DNA of 64,000 nucleotides from an uncultured Muribaculaceae bacterium (GTDB lineage Bacteria; Bacteroidota; Bacteroidia; Bacteroidales; Muribaculaceae), in contig CALUMI010000011.1 of assembly GCA_944321725.1 (NCBI GenBank), positions 1-64,000 of the forward strand. The letters are read 5' to 3'. The position numbers and the translations under genes were made by a program. Shown here piece after piece: positions 32,750 through 40,706 of this stretch. Positions within the stretch are counted from its first letter, which is position 1. Every line of letters starts with the position of its first letter. The notes under the pieces are model-generated. The model saw only the letters and a list, made by a program, of their open reading frames with translations, was not told where the DNA came from and searched no databases.

Positions 32750-33739
32750 TTATTCTTTGATGATTTTGCGGAGGGAGCGTATCATGGATGTCAGTGGACG
32801 TAGGTGGCGGTAATAGCACCACGAGGCGGCTTTAAGTATGCGGCTGCCTGTCGGATGGCTCATTATGTCAGGTAGTGGCACATTGTCATAAAGTCCGCAT
32901 TTGTTCATCCGGCTGATGTCGCCACAAAGGATTATTTCTGCTTTCAAGTATGCTTTTAAATGCGCTGCAGCTTGAAGAGTGGAAGTCTTTGTGATGTTTT
33001 GTTCTTTAAAAAAGTAGTCCATGTACTGTAGCAGCATTTCTGCGCTGTGTTGCGCCGTAGGGCTCATCCGTTTGTGTGTATAACTGCCAGGTATGTCGCG
33101 TCGGTAGTAATAAAGTGGTTCTGGCAGATAAGCTATCTTTTTTGCGAAGTACATCAAGCGGTACATTACGTGCATATCCTCACGCATGTCTAATCCTGCT
33201 TCAGGGTATATACTGTTTTCTGTATATAAATCGCGGCGTATGAGTTTGTTCCATACGTATGATAAAAGAGTGCCGTTCAAGACTCCAATCATGCAATCAT
33301 CGGGATTCGTCTTATAGTTTACAGTTTTTTTTATTAGTGTGTTTGGGTATGCCTCGTAATAGTCACATACTGCTATGTCAGCGTTCTCTTGTTCTGCCAA
33401 ATTGGTCATTTTCTCTATCATGCAAATGTCAGGATAGTCGTCGCTGTCGATTTGCAGCACATATTTTCCTGAGGCATTTTGCAGACCTACAGCTCGTGCG
33501 TTGCCAAGCCCTTTGTTTTGTGGTAGATCGATTATCTTGCATTGTTTTTTTCTGTCTGGGTATTTTCCCATGATGTCACGGAGTATATCCATGCTATGGT
33601 CAGGTGTGCAGTCGTTTACAAAAATTATTTCAAGATTTTTGTAAGTTTGCCCAAAAATGTTGCGGGCGCATTGTCCGATATACTTTTCAACACCATATAC
33701 CGGCACTATTATGGAAACACATGGACTGCTGTTGTTCAT
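32750..33739 (-). CDS. family 2 glycosyltransferase
   Basis: A 329-residue GT-A enzyme starting at the ATG at 33739; an in-frame extension upstream would run into the phosphatase gene and is rejected. Motifs are VSIIVPVYGVEKYIG, IIFVNDCTPDHS, KGLGNARAVGL, the DxD-type LQIDSDDYPD and the later DMREDMHVMYRLM, which resembles the catalytic base region. The C-terminus has basic amphipathic helices suited to membrane contact. Its start overlaps the phosphatase stop by one base (TAATG). The sugar is unknown. Confidence 0.9.
   Translation of the reverse strand: MNNSSPCVSIIVPVYGVEKYIGQCARNIFGQTYKNLEIIFVNDCTPDHSMDILRDIMGKYPDRKKQCKIIDLPQNKGLGNARAVGLQNASGKYVLQIDSDDYPDICMIEKMTNLAEQENADIAVCDYYEAYPNTLIKKTVNYKTNPDDCMIGVLNGTLLSYVWNKLIRRDLYTENSIYPEAGLDMREDMHVMYRLMYFAKKIAYLPEPLYYYRRDIPGSYTHKRMSPTAQHSAEMLLQYMDYFFKEQNITKTSTLQAAAHLKAYLKAEIILCGDISRMNKCGLYDNVPLPDIMSHPTGSRILKAASWCYYRHLRPLTSMIRSLRKIIKE
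32757..32778 (-). repeat. 22-base direct repeat, copy 1 (3' end of GT2 gene)
   Basis: Identical to 33755-33776. Both copies encode a Ser-Leu-Arg-Lys-Ile-Ile tail at the C-termini of two adjacent but unrelated proteins. Confidence 0.85.
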
Positions 33740-34449
33740 TATAATTCTGCTTTGTTGATGATTTTGCGGAGGGAGCTGAGGGTTGAGGAGGATATGTGGG
33801 CGCTGACTGCCGAGCGGTAGTGGCGCAGGCTGTGGCAGTCGCTGCCGATGAAGTCGTACCAACCCCGCTTGAGCAGCTCTTTGGCTTTTTGCCGGGTTTC
33901 TTTGCTGTAGCCTCCCGTTATTGCTCCGAGATTGAGCTGGAACATTATGCCGAGCCTTTTAAGCTCTGCATAGTCGTCCATTTCCATATATTTGTACCGC
34001 TCCGGGTGGGCGAGCAGGGGGCGATAGCCTTTTGCCTCGATGTCGCCGAGTATTTTCCGGAATTCGATCGGCGGATTGAAGTAGCTGGTTTCCACGAGCA
34101 GGATGTTGTCTTCCATCGGGAGCAGGTCGTCGGAGGCGAGCCTCTCCTCGAAGAGATTGTCGAGCATGTTCTCTGATGCGAGCCGGAGCTTTATGGAGCC
34201 TTTGTAGGCGGCAACCAGCTCTTCGTGGCGGGCTTTCAGGCTGCCGGTCGTATTGGGGATGTCCTCCATGATGTGGGGTGTCAGCCATATTTCCGCCACT
34301 CCGGCTGTTTCCATATAGCTGAGTGCCTCTATGGTTTCGCTGAGTGTGCGGAATCCGTCGTCCACTCCCGGCAGTAGGTGGGAGTGGCGATCTGTAAATC
34401 CGTTGAGAAATCCGCTTTTTTCGACGGATTGCTTTCTAAAAAGCGACAT
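33739..34449 (-). CDS. CpsB/YwqE-type tyrosine-protein phosphatase (PHP fold)
   Basis: This manganese-dependent phosphatase of 236 residues is expected to remove phosphates from the Tyr-rich tail of the adjacent Wzc-like kinase. The PHP metal-binding motifs are all visible: DRHSHLLPGVDDG, the His in LTPHI, LLAHPERY and FIGSDCHS. It lies 51 bases downstream of the kinase gene and one base overlaps the following GT2 gene. There is no equivalent beside the second kinase at 12181-14577. Confidence 0.93.
   Translation of the reverse strand: MSLFRKQSVEKSGFLNGFTDRHSHLLPGVDDGFRTLSETIEALSYMETAGVAEIWLTPHIMEDIPNTTGSLKARHEELVAAYKGSIKLRLASENMLDNLFEERLASDDLLPMEDNILLVETSYFNPPIEFRKILGDIEAKGYRPLLAHPERYKYMEMDDYAELKRLGIMFQLNLGAITGGYSKETRQKAKELLKRGWYDFIGSDCHSLRHYRSAVSAHISSSTLSSLRKIINKAEL
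33755..33776 (-). repeat. 22-base direct repeat, copy 2 (3' end of phosphatase gene)
   Basis: Exact copy of 32757-32778, 998 bases away in the same orientation and the same reading frame relative to the protein end. Confidence 0.85.
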
Positions 34450-34500
34450 TAATGTGATTTTTTAAATCTTCCGAATGCTAAGCTATTGTTTGAGAGGATG

Positions 34501-36921
34501 TTATTCTCTCCCATAGCCGTAGCCATATCCATAACCATAGCGGCTGTAGCCGTATCCTGAGCTTTGCCGGCTGCCGTTGATGAGCAGTGACATGTTGGGC
34601 AGCTGCTTGTAGATGGTGTCGATCTCCTGAAGGGCGCGGCGGTCGAACAGTCCCACGCGTATTACGAATATAGAGCGGTCGGCCACTTTTGCTATTATCG
34701 AAGTGTCGGCGATTATTCCGTAAGGCGGACAATCGAGGAACACGTAGTCGTAGCGTTGTTTCAATTCTGTTATCAGTAATTGCAGCCTGTCGCTGAGCAG
34801 CAATTCCGTCGGGTTTGGCGGAATGATGCCGACAGGTATTATGTCAAGACCTTTTATGCCTTCGATATTTTTGACGATAATGGAGTCGACGTCTGTCTGG
34901 CTGTTGAGATATGAGGTGATGCCTTTATTGGTGTTTCCGGTGAGTTTGCTGAGCGTGGCTTTTCTGATGTCGAGGTCGACGATTATCACTTTCTTGTTTT
35001 TCAGAGCCATGCTTGTGGCGATGTTGATGGTAGAGAATGTCTTTCCGCTACCCGGATTGTAGGATGTCAGCATGATGGCTTGTGTGGCCTTGCTTGAGCT
35101 GAGCATGAAATCGATGTTTGTCCTTATCACACGGTATGCCTCGTTGATTACGTCGCGGCTTTGCGGTTTCACGACAATGCTCGGCAACTCCTCTTTTTTC
35201 TTGCTCGGAATGAATTTCCGGATGAACTCTAACTTTTTGGGCGCTTGGTTGAGCGGTATTTCTCCGAGTACGGGCGTGTTGAGCGATTCTACGTCTTTGC
35301 GCCCGCGCACGGTGGTGTCGGTCATGTTAATAAGGAACATGTACCCGTAGGGGATTGCTATTCCGAGAATAAGCGCGGCGGCCATGATAATCATTTTGTT
35401 GGGAGAGATAGGCGCGTTCTGTCCGGTGGCCGGTTTCAGCAGTCGGGTGTTGTTGACCACAATGTTGGCCGATAACTCGTTTTCTTCGCGTTTTTGGAGA
35501 AGGTAGAGATAGAGCTGCTCTTTGATTTTTTGTTGGCGCTCGATGCTTACCAATTCACGCACTTTGCTTGGATTGGACGTGATTTGGCCGGCTATCTCAT
35601 TTTCTTGCGCGGCCAGCCTGTCGGCTTGAATTTCCAGAGTGCTTATAAGATTGTCGACTGAGCGCAGTATCGTTGAACGCATCATTTTGAGCTGATTGTT
35701 GAGGTCGGAAACGAGCGGGTTTTTGTCGCTGCTGTTGTCGACGAGCCGTTGCCGCTCGAGCAGCATTTTATTGTATTGCGCGATTTGGTCTTCAACATTG
35801 TCGTTTTCGATGCCGGAATTTGAGGGCAGCAGATCCAGCGTTTTGGTGCCGTCGGTCAGATAATCATGTATGTAACGGGCTATTGTCAGCTGGTTGTTGA
35901 TTTGGAACGACGCGTCTGAATATTTGCTTGACTCTTGGGTCATTTGGGCGGTTTCTAATGTCACATCGAGAAGTTTGTTCTCGCTTTTGAATTTTTCTAT
36001 GTCGGAATCAGCCATGCCGAGCTCTTTTTCTATTACCACCAACCTCTCGTTGATGAATTTTGATGTGTTCTCGGCCGATTGGCTCATGTAGTTGACCCAT
36101 TCTTCGTTATATACGTCGAGCAGTGAGTTAAGAATGTCTTCCGCGCGTTTTGGAGAAGGGTCGGTGTAGCTGAAGTTGATGACAGTGGCTTTTTTGTCGG
36201 CAAGCTCTACCGACAGTTTCTTCAGGCAGATGTTTGCCATGTTTTTCACCGATGTATGCCCTACGGTAACAGCATTGTCATCGTAGTTTTTTTCGAAAAA
36301 TTCGGTGGGAGTTATTGTTATTACTCCGGCGGGAGTGTTTGCCGGCCGTCCGGCATTTGCTGTTATTTTTTCACTTTCCACCTTTTTTCCGTTGATTTTT
36401 ATGTTGCTCACCAAAAACGTTTTTCCGCCGTCTTCCGATTTTATTCTCATGGATATGCTTTCTATAGGCTTTTCGTCGAATTCCGCGTTTATTTTTGAGA
36501 AGTCGACTTTCAGTGGCGTGTTGTCATACCAGTTGGTGACGCGTCCTATCCAGTTCTTTGATGTGTATGTGGTGTTAAGTTCGAGCCGTTCCACTATCCG
36601 CTCCATCAAAATGGGAGAGCGGAAGGCCTCTAATTCGTTGCATACATCCAATCCTGTGTTGAATATGCCAAGGTCGGAGAATGCGGCAAGCTCACCGATC
36701 TCGCTGTTACCATGAATGTTTGCTCGTATCATTACGCTTGACTCACGCAGAAACATTGGCTGGCTGCGGTATACATGCGCCAACCCCAATAAAAGGCAAA
36801 TTACAACAGACAGAGTTATGAACGTCTTATGGTTGAATGTCCAAGCTATGATGTCGCTTATTTGCAAATCGTTTTTCCCTTCTTGAATTTCAGCGTTTTC
36901 GTTGTTGATATTTTCGGACAT
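34501..36921 (-). CDS. Wzc-like polysaccharide co-polymerase / tyrosine autokinase with Tyr-rich tail
   Basis: This 806-residue inner-membrane protein governs chain length and export. It has a first helix (about 33-52), a periplasmic Wzz domain with a long coiled coil, a second helix (about 505-525), and a cytoplasmic BY-kinase with Walker A SYNPGSGKT, Walker A' IVDLDIRKAT and Walker B YVFLDCPP. The tail is a Gly-Tyr repeat with seven tyrosines in the last 20 residues, the expected autophosphorylation cluster. It lies 23 bases after the Wza-like gene and just before the matching phosphatase gene, forming the usual wza-wzc-phosphatase control unit. Confidence 0.94.
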   Translation of the reverse strand: MSENINNENAEIQEGKNDLQISDIIAWTFNHKTFITLSVVICLLLGLAHVYRSQPMFLRESSVMIRANIHGNSEIGELAAFSDLGIFNTGLDVCNELEAFRSPILMERIVERLELNTTYTSKNWIGRVTNWYDNTPLKVDFSKINAEFDEKPIESISMRIKSEDGGKTFLVSNIKINGKKVESEKITANAGRPANTPAGVITITPTEFFEKNYDDNAVTVGHTSVKNMANICLKKLSVELADKKATVINFSYTDPSPKRAEDILNSLLDVYNEEWVNYMSQSAENTSKFINERLVVIEKELGMADSDIEKFKSENKLLDVTLETAQMTQESSKYSDASFQINNQLTIARYIHDYLTDGTKTLDLLPSNSGIENDNVEDQIAQYNKMLLERQRLVDNSSDKNPLVSDLNNQLKMMRSTILRSVDNLISTLEIQADRLAAQENEIAGQITSNPSKVRELVSIERQQKIKEQLYLYLLQKREENELSANIVVNNTRLLKPATGQNAPISPNKMIIMAAALILGIAIPYGYMFLINMTDTTVRGRKDVESLNTPVLGEIPLNQAPKKLEFIRKFIPSKKKEELPSIVVKPQSRDVINEAYRVIRTNIDFMLSSSKATQAIMLTSYNPGSGKTFSTINIATSMALKNKKVIIVDLDIRKATLSKLTGNTNKGITSYLNSQTDVDSIIVKNIEGIKGLDIIPVGIIPPNPTELLLSDRLQLLITELKQRYDYVFLDCPPYGIIADTSIIAKVADRSIFVIRVGLFDRRALQEIDTIYKQLPNMSLLINGSRQSSGYGYSRYGYGYGYGYGRE

Positions 36922-36944
36922 GGCTGTAGGGTTTTATTCGGTGA

Positions 36945-37766
36945 TTAATTGTTTTTATTGTTGATTATTGTTGTTATCAGTACTCCTATCGAAGAAAGTA
37001 AAGATGCTATCGACATCCATAGTGTCACTGATTTCATGTTGTTTTCGTTGATTGTTGACTGCCCGGCGCGCACTTTGTTTGGCTGTACGTAGACTATGTC
37101 GTTCTGCTTCAGATAATATGCCGGAGACTTGAACAGCTCTGTGGAGCGTAAGTCCACTTTGTAGGTGGTGCGCTCGTCGCCGTCCTCTCGTATCACATAT
37201 ACATTGTCGCGTTTGCCATAGATTGTCAAATCTCCCGCCATGCTTATGGCTTCGATAATGGTGACTTTGTCGCCTTCTATGGTATATGAGCCCGGAGTTT
37301 TCACTTCGCCGAGAATTGAGATTTTGAAGTTCATGAACTCTACGGTAACAATCATGTCTTTGAGCAGATTGCGCTTGCTTATTTCTTCTTTTATCTTGTC
37401 TTGCAGCTGCCAACGGTTAAGTCCGGCCACTTTTATTTGTCCCAATACGGGAAAATCTATGTATCCACGCTCGTCGACCACATATCCCAGCAGCCGTTGT
37501 GTGGTAGCTTCTCCGGCAGTGATTTCAGAGTTTACCTGATAGCTGACAGAGGGGAGATTGAACATGGCCGACAGTTCCGGATCTTTGCAGGTGACGACTA
37601 TCGACAGCATGTCTTTTGGCTGGATGGTGATACTGTGCTCGGAGTCGACAGTGCTTACCATATTGGTCTCTATATCTTGCAGATACGTCACATTTTTGGT
37701 CGTATTGCATGCTGTGACTGTCAGTAAGATTGCCGTGAGGAGGCAAAACTGCTGTACAATTTTCAT
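36945..37766 (-). CDS. Wza-like polysaccharide export lipoprotein, first copy
   Basis: This outer-membrane export lipoprotein of 273 residues opens the operon. The signal peptide ends in lipobox VTAC (Cys about 20). The Poly_export part (SITIQPKDMLSIVVTCKDPE) and the SLBB segment (SILGEVKTPGSYTIEGDK) follow, and a C-terminal hydrophobic helix. From about residue 130 onward it is nearly the same as the copy at 14661-15455. Confidence 0.93.
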   Translation of the reverse strand: MKIVQQFCLLTAILLTVTACNTTKNVTYLQDIETNMVSTVDSEHSITIQPKDMLSIVVTCKDPELSAMFNLPSVSYQVNSEITAGEATTQRLLGYVVDERGYIDFPVLGQIKVAGLNRWQLQDKIKEEISKRNLLKDMIVTVEFMNFKISILGEVKTPGSYTIEGDKVTIIEAISMAGDLTIYGKRDNVYVIREDGDERTTYKVDLRSTELFKSPAYYLKQNDIVYVQPNKVRAGQSTINENNMKSVTLWMSIASLLSSIGVLITTIINNKNN

Positions 37767-37962
37767 TTTTGTCGCTTTATGTGATTGTAATTCTTGGGGT
37801 CACCGGAATGTATAGGAATCCCGGCGTCCATTTTGCATTTTTTAAATATAAAATTGCCTTTAAAAATCACTCTATCGCAGAATGAATTAAGTGCAACATA
37901 TTGTAAAACAATGGCTTGCGCTATAATGCGTCCATTGGGCTCCTGTTTTGCCCACAAAGGTA
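37767..37962 (-). promoter_or_regulatory. -7 box and long leader of the polysaccharide operon
   Basis: TACCTTTG on the minus strand (37955-37962) matches the -7 box; no good -33 box is seen at the usual distance. If used, it gives a leader of about 180 bases before the wza start. The leader holds two copies of AATGGACGC (37929-37937 and 37824-37832) and a small GGGC/GCCC stem near its 5' end. No UpxY-type antiterminator gene is present, and I found no inverted repeats flanking this promoter. An open frame of 64 codons spans the leader but resembles nothing known. Confidence 0.45.
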
Positions 37963-38014
37963 ATAAATAATCTTAAAATTGAAGTATTTGTATGCAAAAA
38001 GAAAATTTCTGTGG

Positions 38015-38482
38015 CTAATTGAATATAATTGTGCTGTCGTTGCCGATTTCCTTTTTTGTGGAGATTATGTATTTGCAGTTGTCGTATGCCTCTTGTATCA
38101 TTTTTCCGCCTCCGACTATCTCGAAATAGTTTGAAACCAGTGACGAGTCTTTCGCCATGGCGTAATCGTGCAGCTCCACGATGCGCAGCGCGTAATTGTA
38201 AAATTGCTCGAAACCTATTCCGGGCTCCGATGTCAGTGATATGTAGACAGTTGTGAGTTTTGCGGCTTGTAGCGGCGACAGCCTGCCGCGCTCGGCGGCG
38301 TAAACGTTTTCGGCTTTTATCCGTGCGGTTTCCCATTCCTCGCGTCCTACGCATGATTCTATTTCCTGCAATGACGCGTCGGTTGTTTCGCCGTTTCCGG
38401 TTTCTGCCGGGCTTTTACTTGCGCAGGCGGAAATGATTGTGGCGCAAAGTGTGAGTATGTAAATATACAACAGCGTTTTCAT
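38015..38482 (-). CDS. small lipoprotein of unknown function
   Basis: From the ATG at 38482 this is a 155-residue protein with a lipoprotein signal (MKTLLYIYILTLCATIISAC, Cys about 20). The mature part is helical and hydrophilic (EEWETARIKAENVYAAERGRL), hinting at a TPR-like helical fold, but I recognise no family. Upstream in-frame codons overlap the divergent promoters and are excluded. It is divergent from the antiporter and may be regulated together with it. Confidence 0.75.
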   Translation of the reverse strand: MKTLLYIYILTLCATIISACASKSPAETGNGETTDASLQEIESCVGREEWETARIKAENVYAAERGRLSPLQAAKLTTVYISLTSEPGIGFEQFYNYALRIVELHDYAMAKDSSLVSNYFEIVGGGKMIQEAYDNCKYIISTKKEIGNDSTIIFN

Positions 38483-38489
38483 TGTTTTA

Positions 38490-38522
38490 TTTGCAAAATT
38501 ACAAATATTATTTATATTTTTG
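38490..38522 (+). promoter_or_regulatory. overlapping divergent promoters (antiporter and lipoprotein)
   Basis: For the plus strand, TTTG (38490-38493) and TATTTTTG (38515-38522), spaced 21, precede the antiporter by 19 bases. For the minus strand, TAATTTTG (38494-38501) is a -7 box 12 bases before the lipoprotein start. The plus -33 box and the minus -7 box abut in TTTGCAAAATTA, so the two promoters are likely to exclude each other. Confidence 0.5.
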
Positions 38523-38541
38523 TGCAAGATTTTAACGCCTG

Positions 38542-40686
38542 ATGACAGAATTATTTCCACATATCGAATTGCCAATAACCGACCCTACGTGGATTTTCTT
38601 TATAGTGCTGTGCATCATTCTTTTTGCTCCAATTATTTTCGGGCGGTTGAATATTCCACATATCATAGGCATGATTCTTGCGGGCGTGCTTATCGGCGAG
38701 CATGGCTTTCATCTGCTTGACCGTGACAGCAGTTTCGCTCTTTTCGGCAATGTGGGACTTTACTACATAATGTTTCTCGCCGGCTTGGAAATGAATATGG
38801 AGAACTTCAAGTCGATACGCGTAAAAGCGTTGATTTTCGGCTTGGTAGGTTTTGTTGTGCCAATGACTTTGGGATATTACGCCAATGCTTATGTGCTTGG
38901 CTATTCATTGGCTCCGGCGTTGCTGATGGCTGCGATGTACGCGTCGCATACGCTCGTGTCGTATCCTATAGTGGCGCGCTATGGCGTGACACGCCACCGT
39001 AGTGTCAGCATAGCGGTTGGAGCCACGGCTATCACTGACAGCCTCACTCTTTTTGTGCTTGCCATTATTGGCGGGCAATTTAAGGATGGCGGCCAAAATC
39101 CGCTTTCGTTGTTTTGGTTGGTATGCAGAGTCGCGCTTCTTGCTGTGTTGATAATCTATTTTTTTCCGCGTGTCGGAAGGTGGTTTTTCAGAAAATACAG
39201 CAACGGAGTAGTGCAGTTTATCTTTGTTCTTGCGCTTGTATTTCTTTCCGCCGGGCTTATGAAGTTTGTGGGCATGGAGGGCATTTTGGGAGCTTTCCTT
39301 GCGGGCTTGGTTCTCAACAGGCTGATTCCTCATGTGTCGCCTTTGATGCATAATATAGAATTTGTGGGCAACGCTTTGTTTGTCCCTTATTTCCTCATAG
39401 GAGTGGGGATGCTGATTAATTTGGAGGTATTTGTTGGCAGCATAGGGGCTCTTGAGGTGGCTCTTGTGATGATTGCGATGGCGCTGGCCACAAAATGGAT
39501 AGCGGCGTGGGTCACACAGAAATTGTGCCGGATGTCGAAGATTGAGCGCGGAATGCTTTTCGGGCTGAGTTCGGCAAGGGCGGCTGCCACGCTTGCTGTT
39601 GTGCTTGTCGGCTATGGGATAATTTTGCCGGATGGCTCCCGCCTGCTTGGCGATGAGGTGCTGAATGGAGCGATAGCGTTGATACTTGTCACATGTATTG
39701 TCAGCTCGTTTGCCACAGAACGCGCTTCCCGCCGTATTGCTCTCGACGAAAACACATTGAAAGAGGATGGCGGCGACGATGACAATGAGAAAATATTGAT
39801 TTCGGTGTCTAATCCCGATACGGTGGAGCATCTTGTAAGCCTTTCGCTGATGATACGCGACCCGAAGAAGACGGATAATATCGTTGCTCTCAACGTGATT
39901 AACGACAGTGTCACTTCGCCCGCGAAGGCGCGTGGCGGTAAACGGCTTTTGTTGGAGGCAGTCAGGATAGCCAATTCCGCAGGTGTGGCCGTGAAGCCTA
40001 TAAGCCGTTATGGACTTAATGTGGCCTCAGGCATTATCCATACGCAAAAAGAGCAGGAAGCGACCGACATCATAATCGGACTGCATCGCAAATCCAACAT
40101 GATGGACTCGTTTCTTGGCGGTTTGGCGGAAACGCTGCTCAATGAGGTGCATCGCGAGGTGATAATATTGAAAATGCTTATGCCTCTCAACACAATCCGC
40201 CGCATTGTGGTGGCTGTCCCTCCGAAGGCTGAATATGAGGCGGGTTTCTCAAAATGGGTGGGGCATATTTCTAAGTTGGGGAGCGTGCTTGGGTGCAATA
40301 TATATTTTCATGCCGGAGGGCAGACAGCCATGTGTCTTCGCCGGCTGTTGTTTTCGCATATAGTGAATGAAAAAGTGAAAATCATCGGTATGGACAGTTG
40401 GGATGATTTGCTGTTGCTTTCCGCCGATGTGAATTACGACCATTTGCTTGTTGTCGTAAGCGCCCGCCGCGGCTCGATTTCATATACGACTGCGTTTGAC
40501 CGTCTGCCCTCGCAGATAAGCCATTATTTTTCCAACAACAGTCTGATGCTGCTTTATCCGGACCAGTTCGGAGAGCCTACCGCGCTGCAGACTTTCTCCG
40601 ATCCGATGTCGGCTCACGTGAAGCCTGTTTCATATACAACGGCGTTCCGCCGCTTCATGTCGAAAATATCGCGTCGTAAACAGTAA
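38542..40686 (+). CDS. cation:proton antiporter (CPA2 / KefB-like)
   Basis: This inner-membrane monovalent cation/H+ antiporter has 714 residues. The first about 385 residues form 12 or so membrane helices of the Na_H_Exchanger type, with LNIPHIIGMILAGVLIGEHG, the GLEMN segment, SHTLVSYPIVARYG, SVGATAITDS-like carboxylate helix (GATAITDSL, the ion-binding Asp) and LGAFLAGLVLNRL. The cytoplasmic C-terminus (about 400-700) contains UspA-like alpha/beta stretches rather than a TrkA-N domain. The ion (Na+ or K+) cannot be told. It is monocistronic. Confidence 0.9.
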   Translation: MTELFPHIELPITDPTWIFFIVLCIILFAPIIFGRLNIPHIIGMILAGVLIGEHGFHLLDRDSSFALFGNVGLYYIMFLAGLEMNMENFKSIRVKALIFGLVGFVVPMTLGYYANAYVLGYSLAPALLMAAMYASHTLVSYPIVARYGVTRHRSVSIAVGATAITDSLTLFVLAIIGGQFKDGGQNPLSLFWLVCRVALLAVLIIYFFPRVGRWFFRKYSNGVVQFIFVLALVFLSAGLMKFVGMEGILGAFLAGLVLNRLIPHVSPLMHNIEFVGNALFVPYFLIGVGMLINLEVFVGSIGALEVALVMIAMALATKWIAAWVTQKLCRMSKIERGMLFGLSSARAAATLAVVLVGYGIILPDGSRLLGDEVLNGAIALILVTCIVSSFATERASRRIALDENTLKEDGGDDDNEKILISVSNPDTVEHLVSLSLMIRDPKKTDNIVALNVINDSVTSPAKARGGKRLLLEAVRIANSAGVAVKPISRYGLNVASGIIHTQKEQEATDIIIGLHRKSNMMDSFLGGLAETLLNEVHREVIILKMLMPLNTIRRIVVAVPPKAEYEAGFSKWVGHISKLGSVLGCNIYFHAGGQTAMCLRRLLFSHIVNEKVKIIGMDSWDDLLLLSADVNYDHLLVVVSARRGSISYTTAFDRLPSQISHYFSNNSLMLLYPDQFGEPTALQTFSDPMSAHVKPVSYTTAFRRFMSKISRRKQ

Positions 40687-40706
40687 GAGTGCTACGGTGC
40701 CAAAAA

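Noticed and set aside
34501-34580. Gly-Tyr codon repeat in the first kinase tail as another slippage tract
   Set aside because: The six-base units are interrupted and change length in multiples of three only, so they could vary tail length but not act as an on/off switch; normal for BY-kinases.
37763-37957. 64-codon frame through the polysaccharide operon leader
   Set aside because: It would begin at or upstream of the likely transcript start with a non-ATG codon and resembles nothing; treated as leader.
37767-38015. Invertible capsule promoter as in Bacteroides fragilis
   Set aside because: No pair of inverted repeats flanks the promoter region and no Mpi/Tsr recombinase gene is in the window.
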